A stretch of 39,147 nt of DNA from JAGOGN01 sp036652735. GTDB lineage: Bacteria; Bacillota; Clostridia; Lachnospirales; Lachnospiraceae. The notes under the pieces were generated by a model, which saw nothing but the letters and a program-made list of their open reading frames with translations, was not told where the DNA came from and did no database searches. Every line of letters starts with the position of its first letter. Positions within the stretch are counted from its first letter, which is position 1. Of the stretch, positions 26,421 to 35,305 are shown one piece after another. The DNA is taken from assembly GCA_036652735.1 (NCBI GenBank), contig JAVVVI010000023.1, forward strand, positions 1 to 39,147, read 5' to 3'. The translations under genes and the position numbers were made by a program.

Positions 26421-26449
26421 TTTAAGCTTGTTTAAACATACACATCTCT

Positions 26450-26478
26450 ATTATATACAATCATTCCCATTTTTCAAA
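26450..26478 (-). promoter_or_regulatory. Promoter of the mbl-flhO-flhP operon
   Basis: On the minus strand TTTGAA (26473-26478), a 17-base spacer and a perfect TATAAT (26450-26455) lie about 95 bases before mbl. Farther upstream are two AAATGTGAT direct repeats. I see no sigma-D type flagellar promoter. Confidence 0.75.
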
Positions 26479-26620
26479 CCATTTTTTCAAAAAGATGCAA
26501 AAAGTATCAATTATTAGCCATTTTTCTTTATTTTATATTTTCATCACATTTCTATCACATTTAGTTGATATGATTAGTAACGTACTAGCTAGCAAGCTAA
26601 TATAATTTTTCATAACTCAT

Positions 26621-26658
26621 ACCCCTCGTGCTCTTAGAGTACGGGGGGTACTCCCCGT
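26621..26658 (-). terminator. Overlapping hairpins after uvrA, possible terminator
   Basis: This lies in the 339-base gap between uvrA and mbl. One stem of about 12 pairs pairs 26621-26632 with 26638-26649. A second stem pairs 26641-26646 with 26653-26658 and shares bases with the first, so the two exclude each other. No T-tract follows on the minus strand. Termination of uvrA transcripts is likely from position but not proven by sequence. Confidence 0.4.
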
Positions 26659-26694
26659 CATGGGATAAAGAAACCTTTTTCCATGAATCCTGCT

Positions 26695-29562
26695 CTATTT
26701 TTTCCTTCCATCTTCTTCTATTGTATCCATATTCAAATGCTTTTTTAAATAAGCTCCCGTATAAGAAACAGGGTTTTGAGCAACCTCTTCCGGTGTTCCT
26801 TCTGCAATTAGTAGTCCACCGCCTTCTCCGCCTTCCGGTCCCATATCCAGAATATAATCCGCCGTTTTAATTACATCCAGGTTATGTTCTATTACAACAA
26901 CGGTATTTCCTCCATCGGATAGACGTCTTAATATCTCAATCAATTTATGAACATCTGCAAAATGCAACCCGGTTGTGGGTTCATCCAATACGTAAATCGT
27001 CTTTCCGGTTCCTCGTTTGCTTAATTCTGTTGCCAGTTTAATTCGCTGAGCCTCTCCACCCGAAAGTGTTGTGGATGGTTGTCCCAAGCGTATATAAGAT
27101 AGACCAACATCATTTAGTGTCTCCATTTTCCTTCGAATTGATGGCACATTCTCGAAAAACTTTAATGCTTCTTCTACTGTCATATCCAGCACGTCATAAA
27201 TATTTTTCCCTTTATACAAGACATCTAACGTCTCTCTGTTATATCTTTTTCCGCCACACACCTCACAGGGAACATACACATCCGGTAGAAAATGCATCTC
27301 AATCTTAATAATTCCATCTCCACTGCAGGCTTCACACCTTCCGCCTTTCACATTAAAGCTGAACCGTCCTTTTTTATATCCTCGTGCCTTAGCATCCTGC
27401 GTTGTGGCAAACAAATCACGAATCTGGTCAAATACACCCGTATAGGTAGCCGGATTGGAACGGGGCGTTCTTCCAATAGGAGATTGATCAATATCTATAA
27501 TTTTGTCCAGCTGTTCCACTCCCTCAATCCTTTTATGCTTCCCCGGAATGGTTCTGGCCCGGTTAAGTTTTTTGGCAAGGGATTTATATAAAATCTCATT
27601 GATGAGCGAGCTTTTCCCTGAACCGGATACACCCGTAACACAAGTCATAATTCCCAGTGGAATCTCTACATCAATTCCCTTTAAATTATTTTCTGCTGCA
27701 CCCCGAATAATTAAATGTCCCGTTGGCCTTCTTCTCTCCTTGGGAACCGGTATTTTAATTCTGCCGCTTAAGTAGGCACCGGTAATTGAATTGCGATTCT
27801 TCATAATCTCTTTTGCCGTTCCCTGGGCAACTACTTCACCACCATGCTCTCCTGCTCCCGGTCCAATGTCAATAATACAGTCCGCTGCCAGCATGGTATC
27901 TTCATCGTGTTCTACCACCAGCAACGTGTTACCAAGATCTTTTAAATTCTTCAAGGTTGCCAAAAGCTTGTCATTATCTCTTTGATGAAGCCCAATACTA
28001 GGTTCGTCCAGAATATAGGCCACTCCTACCAAGCCGGAGCCAACCTGCGTTGCCAGACGGATTCGCTGTGCCTCCCCTCCAGACAAAGTGGCTGTTGCTC
28101 TGGTAAGAGACAGATAATCCAGTCCAACATTCAGAAGAAATCCCACTCTTGCCCGTATCTCCTTGATAATCTGCTCTCCAATAAGCAGCTGTTGTGGTGT
28201 GAGTTCCAGATTCTCCATAAATTCCGCCAGTTTTTTGATCGATAAAAAGGTTACTTCATAAATGTTTTTCTCCCCTACCGTTACTGCCAGTGATTCTTTC
28301 TTTAACCGCTTCCCCCCGCACTCGCTGCAAGGGGTAATTCTCATAAACGTCTCGTACTCCTGTTTCATAAAATCCGAATTGGTTTCCCTATAACGGCGTT
28401 CCACATTTTTCACCAATCCCTCAAAAGCAACATCATATACGCCTTCCCCACGCATACCCTTATAATATACCTTTACTGACTTTCCGCCCGTTCCATGGAT
28501 TAATACCTGTCTTGCTTCTTCTGAAAGCTGTTCAAATGGTGTGTCCAGCTGAAATTGATATTCCTTGGATAATGCCAGTAAAATTGCATACGTATAACTG
28601 CTTTTGTCTGTGCTGGACTGCCATCCCATTGCCTGAATTGCACCATCTGCCAGGGAACGTGTTTGATCCGGTATCATTAAATCCACATCAAATTCCATTT
28701 TATATCCTAATCCCGAGCAAACCGGGCAGGCTCCAAAGGGATTGTTAAAGGAAAAGCTTCTGGGTTCCACTTCATCAATACTAATTCCACAATCCGGACA
28801 AGAAAAGCTTTGGGAAAACTGAATTGGATTCTCTCCAATTACGTCCACCGTCATAAGCCCTCCTGCCAAATCCATTACATTTTCCACTGAATCCGTAAGT
28901 CTCTTTTCAATTCCTTCTTTCACAACCAAACGGTCTACTACGATTTCAATGGAATGCTTTTTATTTTTATCCATTGGTATCTCTTCCGTTAATTCATACC
29001 CATTCCCATCTACAATTACCCGCACATATCCACTTCTTTTTGCCTGTTCAAAGAGCTTCTCATGCTCCCCTTTTCTTCCCCTGACCACCGGTGCCAATAA
29101 TTGGATCTTGGTCTTTTCCGGCAATTGCATGATTTGGTCCACCATTTGATCTATGGTTTGTTTTTTGATTACTTTTCCACATTTTGGGCAGTGCACAATG
29201 CCGATTCGTGCATATAACAGGCGAAAATAATCATAGATTTCCGTAACCGTTCCCACCGTTGATCTTGGGTTACGATTGGTTGATTTCTGATCAATTGAGA
29301 TTGCAGGTGAAAGTCCCTCTATCTTCTCTACATTTGGTTTTTCCATCTGTCCTAGGAACTGTCTGGCATAAGAAGACAACGATTCCATATACCGTCTCTG
29401 ACCTTCCGCATAGATTGTGTCAAAAGCCAGGGACGATTTCCCCGAACCGCTTAATCCAGTTAGCACTACAAATTCATTCCTTGGTATGTCCAAATCAATA
29501 TGCTTTAAATTATGTTCACTGGCTCCTCTTATTTTTATATATTTTTTTTCTTCTCTCTTCAT
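26695..29562 (-). CDS. uvrA: Excinuclease ABC subunit A
   Basis: UvrA is the damage-sensing ATPase of nucleotide excision repair and loads UvrB onto lesions. The 955-residue protein has two ABC modules: Walker A GLSGSGKSS at 36-44 and GVSGSGKSS in the second half. The two signatures (ATLSGGEAQRIRLA and TTLSGGEAQRIKLA) are present. A C-terminal zinc module has CEAC and CEVC, and another cysteine pair is at CPDC and CPVC. The start overlaps the uvrB stop as ATGA with AGAGGA upstream. It is the second gene of the uvrB-uvrA operon, a common order in Firmicutes. Confidence 0.98.
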   Translation of the reverse strand: MKREEKKYIKIRGASEHNLKHIDLDIPRNEFVVLTGLSGSGKSSLAFDTIYAEGQRRYMESLSSYARQFLGQMEKPNVEKIEGLSPAISIDQKSTNRNPRSTVGTVTEIYDYFRLLYARIGIVHCPKCGKVIKKQTIDQMVDQIMQLPEKTKIQLLAPVVRGRKGEHEKLFEQAKRSGYVRVIVDGNGYELTEEIPMDKNKKHSIEIVVDRLVVKEGIEKRLTDSVENVMDLAGGLMTVDVIGENPIQFSQSFSCPDCGISIDEVEPRSFSFNNPFGACPVCSGLGYKMEFDVDLMIPDQTRSLADGAIQAMGWQSSTDKSSYTYAILLALSKEYQFQLDTPFEQLSEEARQVLIHGTGGKSVKVYYKGMRGEGVYDVAFEGLVKNVERRYRETNSDFMKQEYETFMRITPCSECGGKRLKKESLAVTVGEKNIYEVTFLSIKKLAEFMENLELTPQQLLIGEQIIKEIRARVGFLLNVGLDYLSLTRATATLSGGEAQRIRLATQVGSGLVGVAYILDEPSIGLHQRDNDKLLATLKNLKDLGNTLLVVEHDEDTMLAADCIIDIGPGAGEHGGEVVAQGTAKEIMKNRNSITGAYLSGRIKIPVPKERRRPTGHLIIRGAAENNLKGIDVEIPLGIMTCVTGVSGSGKSSLINEILYKSLAKKLNRARTIPGKHKRIEGVEQLDKIIDIDQSPIGRTPRSNPATYTGVFDQIRDLFATTQDAKARGYKKGRFSFNVKGGRCEACSGDGIIKIEMHFLPDVYVPCEVCGGKRYNRETLDVLYKGKNIYDVLDMTVEEALKFFENVPSIRRKMETLNDVGLSYIRLGQPSTTLSGGEAQRIKLATELSKRGTGKTIYVLDEPTTGLHFADVHKLIEILRRLSDGGNTVVVIEHNLDVIKTADYILDMGPEGGEGGGLLIAEGTPEEVAQNPVSYTGAYLKKHLNMDTIEEDGRKK

Positions 29563-31553
29563 TTTTTTCCTCTGATCTCTTCTATCATCTTTCTTAATTC
29601 CAACATCTTGTCTCTCAATTCCGCCGCTGCCTCAAAATTTAATTCTGCTGCTGCATGGTTCATTTGCTTCTTCAAATCCAGGATACATTTTTCCAACTCT
29701 TTTCTATCCATGGATTCCGGATCCTTTTTAAAACGAAGCTCCTCTTTGGCTACTTTTTTTGAGATACTGATTAAATCCCGCACTGCTTTCTGAATGGTCT
29801 TTGGCTCTATTCCATGTGCTTCATTGTAGGCCTTCTGAATGGTTCTCCTTCGATTCGTCTCTCCCACCGCATTTTTCATGGAATCCGTCCATTTATCCCC
29901 ATACATAATGACGTGCCCATGGCTATTTCTTGAGGCTCTTCCTATTGTCTGTATTAACGACGTCTCTGAACGAAGGAATCCCTCTTTATCTGCATCCAGT
30001 ATGGCTACCAAAGTAATCTCCGGTATATCCAGTCCTTCTCTTAATAAATTAATACCAACCAGGACATCAAAGACATCCAGTCTTAAATCTCTTATAATCT
30101 CTGACCGTTCTAATGTATCTATGTCCGAATGAAGATATTTTACTCTGATTCCCACTTCTCTCATGTAATCCGTAAGATCCTCTGCCATTCGCTTGGTCAG
30201 TGTGGTAACTAAAATCTTATTATGATTGGCTACTTCTTTCTGAATCTCTCCGATTAAATCATCAATCTGATTCTCTACCGGTCTCACCTCCACCGGTGGA
30301 TCCAGTAACCCTGTTGGACGTATGATTTGTTCCGTTCTTAATAATTCATGTTCTCTCTCATATACGCTGGGTGTTGCAGATACAAACAGGATCTGGTCAA
30401 TCTTCCCCTCAAACTCTGTAAAATTCAAGGGACGATTGTCTTTTGCTGAGGGCAGCCGAAAACCATACTCAACCAGTGTTGATTTTCTTGATTGATCTCC
30501 TGCATACATTCCCCTAATCTGCGGAATGGTAATATGAGATTCGTCCACCATAATCAAAAAATCTTCCGGAAAATAATCCATTAATGTATGTGGTGCTTCT
30601 CCGGGCTTTAACCCGGATAAATGTCTGGAATAATTCTCAATTCCTGAGCAGAATCCGGTCTCTCTCATCATCTCAACATCAAAATTGGTTCTCTCTGAAA
30701 TCCGCTGTGCTTCCAGGAGTTTGTCCTCTCCCTTAAAATACTTCACCCGTTCTTCCATTTCTTCCAGTATACCTGCTGTTGCCTGATTAATCTTTTCCTG
30801 TGGAACCACATAATGGGATGCCGGAAAAATGCCCACATGCGCCAGCTGGCTTTTCATCTCTCCCGTCAAAATATCTACTTCTGTAATTCGTTCAATCTCA
30901 TCTCCAAAAAATTCAATACGTACCGCAAGATCATTATAGTCTGCCGGAAATACTTCAATTACATCTCCCCTGACTCTGAATGTTCCCCTGTGAAAATCCA
31001 TATCACCCCTGGAATACTGAATGCGAATTAACTTTTTAATGACGTCATCTCTGTCACATTCCATACCCGGGCGCAAGGATACCATCATCTCCTTGTAATC
31101 CACCGGACTTCCCAGTCCATAGATACAAGAGACGCTGGATATTATAATCACATCTCTGCGTTCCACCAGTGATGCTGTTGCTGACAATCTCAGCTTGTCA
31201 ATCTCTTCATTTATTGCGGAATCTTTCTCGATATACGTGTCCGTAGAGGGTACATATGCTTCCGGCTGATAATAATCATAATAACTAACAAAGTATTCCA
31301 CTGCATTTTTTGGAAAAAACTCTTTAAATTCTCCATACAATTGTCCTGCCAGTGTTTTATTATGTGCTATAATTAAGGTTGGCTTCTGTATCTGCTGGAT
31401 CACATTTGCCATTGTAAAGGTCTTTCCCGACCCTGTAACACCCAATAGCGTCTCACATTGGTTACCCTGTTTAAATCCTTCTACCAGCTCCTTAATTGCC
31501 TGTGGCTGATCTCCTGTGGGCTGATATTGGGATATTAATTCAAAATGGTCCAT
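29559..31553 (-). CDS. uvrB: Excinuclease ABC subunit B
   Basis: UvrB is the helicase-like damage verifier of nucleotide excision repair. It has Walker A GVTGSGKT at 38-45, the beta-hairpin YYDYYQPEAY at 91-100, the MVDESH box, the QTIGRASRN motif VI, and a C-terminal UVR domain (NHAAAELNFEAAAELRDKM) that contacts UvrC. The length of 664 residues is normal. The ribosome site is GGAGGTG. A promoter and a probable LexA box lie upstream, so the operon is likely SOS-regulated. Confidence 0.98.
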   Translation of the reverse strand: MDHFELISQYQPTGDQPQAIKELVEGFKQGNQCETLLGVTGSGKTFTMANVIQQIQKPTLIIAHNKTLAGQLYGEFKEFFPKNAVEYFVSYYDYYQPEAYVPSTDTYIEKDSAINEEIDKLRLSATASLVERRDVIIISSVSCIYGLGSPVDYKEMMVSLRPGMECDRDDVIKKLIRIQYSRGDMDFHRGTFRVRGDVIEVFPADYNDLAVRIEFFGDEIERITEVDILTGEMKSQLAHVGIFPASHYVVPQEKINQATAGILEEMEERVKYFKGEDKLLEAQRISERTNFDVEMMRETGFCSGIENYSRHLSGLKPGEAPHTLMDYFPEDFLIMVDESHITIPQIRGMYAGDQSRKSTLVEYGFRLPSAKDNRPLNFTEFEGKIDQILFVSATPSVYEREHELLRTEQIIRPTGLLDPPVEVRPVENQIDDLIGEIQKEVANHNKILVTTLTKRMAEDLTDYMREVGIRVKYLHSDIDTLERSEIIRDLRLDVFDVLVGINLLREGLDIPEITLVAILDADKEGFLRSETSLIQTIGRASRNSHGHVIMYGDKWTDSMKNAVGETNRRRTIQKAYNEAHGIEPKTIQKAVRDLISISKKVAKEELRFKKDPESMDRKELEKCILDLKKQMNHAAAELNFEAAAELRDKMLELRKMIEEIRGKK

Positions 31554-31604
31554 ATTAATCGATACACCTCCGTTTTAAGACATTATTTTTCTTTAATTCA
31601 GTAC

Positions 31605-31634
31605 AGTATATCACAGAATATAGGCGGTTGTAAA
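31605..31634 (-). promoter_or_regulatory. Promoter of uvrB-uvrA
   Basis: On the minus strand TTTACA (31629-31634), an 18-base spacer and TATACT (31605-31610) lie about 52 bases before the uvrB start. Confidence 0.75.
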
Positions 31635-31643
31635 CCCGTAACA

Positions 31644-31657
31644 CGTACATTTGTTCG
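31644..31657 (-). promoter_or_regulatory. Probable LexA (SOS) operator upstream of uvrB
   Basis: The minus strand reads CGAACAAATGTACG, which matches the Gram-positive LexA consensus GAAC-N4-GTTC except for one base in the right arm. It sits just upstream of the -35 box. uvrB is a classic LexA target in Firmicutes, which supports the call. Confidence 0.65.
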
Positions 31658-31694
31658 ATTTTTTCTAATGTATAGAACCACTCTCCCGGATAAC

Positions 31695-31720
31695 AAAAAG
31701 ATGGCATCCGCCATCTTTTT
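31695..31720 (-). terminator. Intrinsic terminator of secA
   Basis: A perfect 11-pair stem (31695-31705 with 31710-31720) has a four-base loop and is flanked by A- and T-tracts, 19 bases after the secA stop. It separates secA from the uvrB promoter. Confidence 0.9.
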
Positions 31721-31738
31721 ATTATTCTTATCAATAGA

Positions 31739-34306
31739 CTAATTTAAACGTCCACAGCACTGCTTATATTTTTTTCCACTCCCGCATGGGCAAGGATCAT
31801 TGGGATAGATCTTCGCACTTTCCCTCTTTTTTGGAGCATTTGCAACGGTATCATCTTTATTGGTTCCGGTTACTTTTGCCACCTGTTCCCGTTCAACTTT
31901 TTGCTCAATCTTAACATGAAGCAGCAGACGAACCGTATCTTCCTGAATATTGTTAATCATAGAATCAAACATATCGTATCCGCTCATCTTATATTCTACC
32001 AAAGGATCTCTTTGTCCATACGCTTGCAAACCAATCCCCTGTCGAAGCTGATCCATATCATCTATATGATCCATCCATTTTCGATCAATTACCTTTAACA
32101 AAATTACCCGTTCCAGTTCTCTTACTGCCTCAGCTTCCTGGAATTCTGCTTCTTTTGCCTCATATAACTTCACTGCCTGTTCTTTTAATGCATGTTTTAA
32201 TTCATTGCTATTCATTCCCTCAACAAATTCCCGTGTAATCGGTACAAGTGGAATTGTAGGTAATAGCAATTGATTCAGTTCATTTAAATCCCAGTCTTTT
32301 GAGGACTGATCTGTTGAGATACACAAATCCACCGTATCCTCCACACGATCTGTAAGCATTTTATAAATGGCATCCCGCATGCTCTCACCATCAAGCACTC
32401 GGCGTCTTTCTGCATAAATAATTTCCCTTTGCTCATTCATAACCTGATCATAATCCAATAAATTCTTACGAATACCAAAGTTATTGCCTTCTATCTTTGT
32501 CTGTGCTTTTTCAATTGCACTGGTTAACATCTTATGCTGAATCTGTTCGTTTTCCGGAACACCAAGTGTATTAAACATGGTCACAAGACGCTCTGATCCA
32601 AATAAACGCATCAAATCATCTTCCAGTGAGATAAAGAATTTTGATTCACCCGGATCTCCCTGACGACCGGAACGACCTCTTAACTGATTGTCAATACGTC
32701 TGGATTCATGACGCTCAGTACCAATAATCTTTAAACCGCCTGCCTGTCTTGCTTCCTCATCTAACTTAATATCCGTTCCACGGCCTGCCATATTGGTAGC
32801 GATTGTAACCACTCCGTGAATACCTGCTTCTGCCACAATCTCTGCCTCGAGTTCATGGAACTTGGCATTTAATACTTTATGGGGAATTCCTCTTTTTTTA
32901 AGAAGCATGCTGATCTCTTCGGATGATTCAATTGTAATTGTTCCTACCAAAACCGGTTGTTCTTTTTCATGAGATAAAATAATCTCGTCTACTACCGCAT
33001 GGAGCTTTTCCTTATGTGTTTTATACACCGCATCTTCATGGTCCAATCGAGCAACCGGCTGATTGGTTGGGATTTCAATAACATCCATGCCATAAATATC
33101 ACGGAACTCTTTTTCCTCTGTTAACGCGGTTCCTGTCATGCCCGCTTTTTTTGTATACTTGTTAAAAAAGTTTTGGAAGGTAATATTTGCCAGCGTCTTA
33201 CTTTCTCTTTTTACCTTTACATGCTCTTTTGCTTCGATTGCCTGATGCAAACCATCGGAGTATCTTCGTCCTGGCATAATACGACCGGTAAATTCATCTA
33301 CTATTAAAACTTCGTCATCCTTTACCACATAATCCTGATCACGGAACATAAGATTATGGGCACGCAGCGCCAATATAATATTATGCTGAATCTCTAAATT
33401 CTCCGGATCTGCCAGGTTCTCTATTTTAAAGAACTGCTCTACTCTCTTTACGCCCTCTTCTGTAAGGTTTACCACCTTATCCTTTTCATTCACAACAAAG
33501 TCTCCGCTTTCTTCCACTTCAATACCCATAATAGCGTCCATCTTTGTTAATTCCTGACTCTCTGAACCCTTTTTCAACTGACCGGCCAATATATCACAGG
33601 CCTCATAGATCTTGGTTGATTTCCCACTTTGTCCGGAGATAATCAGTGGTGTCCTTGCCTCATCAATTAAAACCGAATCCACCTCATCAATAATGGCATA
33701 ATGCAGGTCTCTTTGCACTAACTGTTCCTTATAAATAACCATATTATCTCTCAGATAATCAAATCCTAGTTCATTATTGGTAATATACGTAATATCACAG
33801 GCATAAGCATCACGTCTTTCATCATTCTCAATATTATTAAGAACAACTCCAACGGTCAAACCAAGAAATTCATGAACCTTTCCCATCCACTCTGAGTCAC
33901 GTTTTGCCAGGTAATCATTCACCGTAACAATATGGACTCCCTTTCCTTCTAATGCATTGAGGTATGCCGGCAGCGTTGAAACAAGTGTTTTTCCTTCTCC
34001 TGTTTTCATCTCAGATATACGTCCCTGATGAAGAACCACTCCTCCCACCAGCTGTACACGGTAAGGTTCCATTCCCAAGGTTCTTCTTGCCGCTTCCCGA
34101 ACCGTTGCAAATGCCTCCACTAAAATATCATCCAGTGTCTCTCCCTGAGAAAGTCTTTTCTTAAACTCTTGTGTTCTATTGCGGAGTTCTTCGTCCGATA
34201 ATGCAATCATTGCTGGACGAAGTGCTTCTATTTTATCTACGATTGGATATACCAGCTTTAATTCTCTTTCACTGTGGGTTCCGAATATTTTATTTATAAC
34301 TTTCAT
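31739..34306 (-). CDS. secA: Preprotein translocase ATPase SecA
   Basis: SecA drives export of unfolded proteins through SecYEG. The 855-residue protein has Walker A MKTGEGKT at 100-107, Walker B AIIDEVDSVLIDEARTP, the helicase motifs RGTDIKL and QLRGRSGRQGD, and a C-terminal zinc motif with C839, C841, C850 and C851. The length fits a full SecA1. The ribosome site is AGGAG and it has its own promoter and terminator, so it is monocistronic. The hpf (raiA) gene that often neighbours secA in Firmicutes is not in this window. Confidence 0.99.
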   Translation of the reverse strand: MKVINKIFGTHSERELKLVYPIVDKIEALRPAMIALSDEELRNRTQEFKKRLSQGETLDDILVEAFATVREAARRTLGMEPYRVQLVGGVVLHQGRISEMKTGEGKTLVSTLPAYLNALEGKGVHIVTVNDYLAKRDSEWMGKVHEFLGLTVGVVLNNIENDERRDAYACDITYITNNELGFDYLRDNMVIYKEQLVQRDLHYAIIDEVDSVLIDEARTPLIISGQSGKSTKIYEACDILAGQLKKGSESQELTKMDAIMGIEVEESGDFVVNEKDKVVNLTEEGVKRVEQFFKIENLADPENLEIQHNIILALRAHNLMFRDQDYVVKDDEVLIVDEFTGRIMPGRRYSDGLHQAIEAKEHVKVKRESKTLANITFQNFFNKYTKKAGMTGTALTEEKEFRDIYGMDVIEIPTNQPVARLDHEDAVYKTHKEKLHAVVDEIILSHEKEQPVLVGTITIESSEEISMLLKKRGIPHKVLNAKFHELEAEIVAEAGIHGVVTIATNMAGRGTDIKLDEEARQAGGLKIIGTERHESRRIDNQLRGRSGRQGDPGESKFFISLEDDLMRLFGSERLVTMFNTLGVPENEQIQHKMLTSAIEKAQTKIEGNNFGIRKNLLDYDQVMNEQREIIYAERRRVLDGESMRDAIYKMLTDRVEDTVDLCISTDQSSKDWDLNELNQLLLPTIPLVPITREFVEGMNSNELKHALKEQAVKLYEAKEAEFQEAEAVRELERVILLKVIDRKWMDHIDDMDQLRQGIGLQAYGQRDPLVEYKMSGYDMFDSMINNIQEDTVRLLLHVKIEQKVEREQVAKVTGTNKDDTVANAPKKRESAKIYPNDPCPCGSGKKYKQCCGRLN

Positions 34307-34345
34307 TTTAATCTCCTATGTCTGGTTTTTTACTACACAATCCTT

Positions 34346-34374
34346 ATTCTATCACGTAAATTGATATTAAACAA
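34346..34374 (-). promoter_or_regulatory. Promoter of secA
   Basis: On the minus strand TTGTTT (34369-34374), a 17-base spacer and TAGAAT (34346-34351) lie 40 bases before the secA start. It diverges from the TSCPD gene. Confidence 0.7.
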
Positions 34375-34417
34375 TATATAATCCCGTGAACATATTATGA
34401 ATTTTCTATTAATACTC

Positions 34418-34446
34418 TTTTCCTAACTTTCTACATATGATATAAT
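34418..34446 (+). promoter_or_regulatory. Promoter of the TSCPD gene
   Basis: A perfect TATAAT is at 34441-34446 with a weak TTTTCC at 34418-34423 and a 17-base spacer. The gene starts 47 bases downstream. Confidence 0.6.
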
Positions 34447-34493
34447 ACTATTGTTATTTCAAACAAATTTATACATTCATGGAGGTATACACA

Positions 34494-34751
34494 ATGCATT
34501 ATACTTATCATACTCATGGAACCTGTTCCAAGGTCATTGACTTAGATATCGAAGGCAACACCATACATAATGTTGTCTTTACCGGAGGCTGCGATGGCAA
34601 CTTGAAAGCAATTCCAAAGCTCGTAGAAGGACTTACAGTAGATCAAATTACAGATAAAATCAGCGGAATATCCTGTGGGAAAAAGACTACTTCCTGTGGT
34701 GACCAGCTGGCTAAAGCCTGCCAGGAAGCTCTGGCTGAATCCCAAAAATAG
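34494..34751 (+). CDS. TSCPD domain protein (TIGR03905 family)
   Basis: This small cysteine-rich protein of about 85 residues belongs to the TIGR03905 family of TSCPD proteins, found widely in Clostridia. The TSCPD domain is also seen at the C terminus of some ribonucleotide reductases. It has cysteines in GTCSK, GGCDGN, SCGKK and SCGD, consistent with metal binding; GGCDGNLKAIPKLVEG is the most typical stretch. I chose the ATG at 34494 because the GGAGG site lies eight bases before it and actually follows the earlier in-frame ATG at 34479. It is monocistronic, with a terminator after it. Its biochemical role is unknown. Confidence 0.88.
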   Translation: MHYTYHTHGTCSKVIDLDIEGNTIHNVVFTGGCDGNLKAIPKLVEGLTVDQITDKISGISCGKKTTSCGDQLAKACQEALAESQK

Positions 34752-34764
34752 AACTTTCGTTTAA

Positions 34765-34810
34765 GAAGCTGCAGAAGCAATGATTTGTTATTGTTTTTGT
34801 AGCTTTTTTT
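34765..34810 (+). terminator. Terminator of the TSCPD gene
   Basis: An imperfect hairpin closes with AAGCT at 34766-34770 against AGCTT at 34801-34805 and a CAAT/ATTG inner stem. A run of seven T follows. Confidence 0.7.
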
Positions 34811-34927
34811 AATTTCCAACTATTGTATCGTTATTGTGTGATTTGTATCTCGTATTTTGAATATTTTCATTATTTCTTATGCTTTGCTGTGACATTAAAA
34901 TTATTTTAACTTTTTTTTATTTTTCTA

Positions 34928-34956
34928 TTGACATTCTCTCAATTGAGAGATATAAT
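34928..34956 (+). promoter_or_regulatory. Near-perfect sigma-A promoter for a structured RNA
   Basis: TTGACA (34928-34933), exactly 17 bases, then TATAAT (34951-34956). Both boxes are perfect. No protein start is close: the next gene starts about 420 bases after the expected transcript start. This is the strongest promoter in the window. Confidence 0.88.
34935..34950. promoter_or_regulatory. 16-bp perfect palindrome filling the promoter spacer
   Basis: The sequence TCTCTCAATTGAGAGA is self-complementary over all 16 bases and lies entirely between the -35 and -10 boxes. This is a typical place for a repressor dimer. I cannot assign the regulator. Confidence 0.65.
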
Positions 34957-34984
34957 GACATTAGATCAAACGAAAACAATAAAG

Positions 34985-35077
34985 GAGGTACAAACCACCA
35001 GAAACTTAATCTTAGATTTATAAAGCAGATTCAAGAACTTGGTAATTTTAGGAAGTGAGGTGCAGACCACCAGAAAC
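34985..35077 (+). repeat. Two direct copies of a 21-base RNA module
   Basis: Copies at 34985-35005 and 35057-35077 share AGGTRCARACCACCAGAAAC plus one more base. They differ only at two positions, both A/G changes. Each can form a short GGT-N4-ACC hairpin followed by an unpaired ACCAGAAAC tail. The start-to-start distance is 72 bases. Confidence 0.7.
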
Positions 35078-35262
35078 ATTTGTTTGTTCAATCAAAGCAC
35101 ACCTGTCGACTCAAGATCAATGTTTGGGGTTTTACATACCGGCAATATTAGAGCGGTAGAAAACTCAGGATGAAAAAGAAAGACGATGCGAGAAGTGGAT
35201 GTGAAAGAACCTTGACAGAAGAATTAAGGAAGAGAGGTACGGTCCAATGGACAACGAAGCTT

Positions 35263-35305
35263 AATAGGCGGTAGCTAATAGAACTTATATTGGTTACCGC
35301 CTATT
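35263..35305 (+). other. Long hairpin at the 3' end of the candidate RNA
   Basis: An 18-pair stem (35263-35280 with 35288-35305) with two G-U wobbles and a seven-base loop. It has no T-tract behind it, so it may define an RNA 3' end by processing or may be a leader element before the beta-CASP gene 78 bases downstream. A weak promoter, TTGTAC at 35319 and TATTAT at 35342, may serve that gene separately. Confidence 0.65.

Noticed and set aside
26581..26604. The TAGC-rich imperfect repeats near 26585-26600 as a LexA or recombination site.
   Set aside because: They lack the GAAC-N4-GTTC core, and no integrase or duplicated flank is present.
35120..35274. Two short overlapping reading frames (17 and 34 codons, joined as ATGA) inside the candidate RNA.
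   Set aside because: Neither has a ribosome site, the second runs into the stem of the long hairpin, and the region is better explained as structured RNA.
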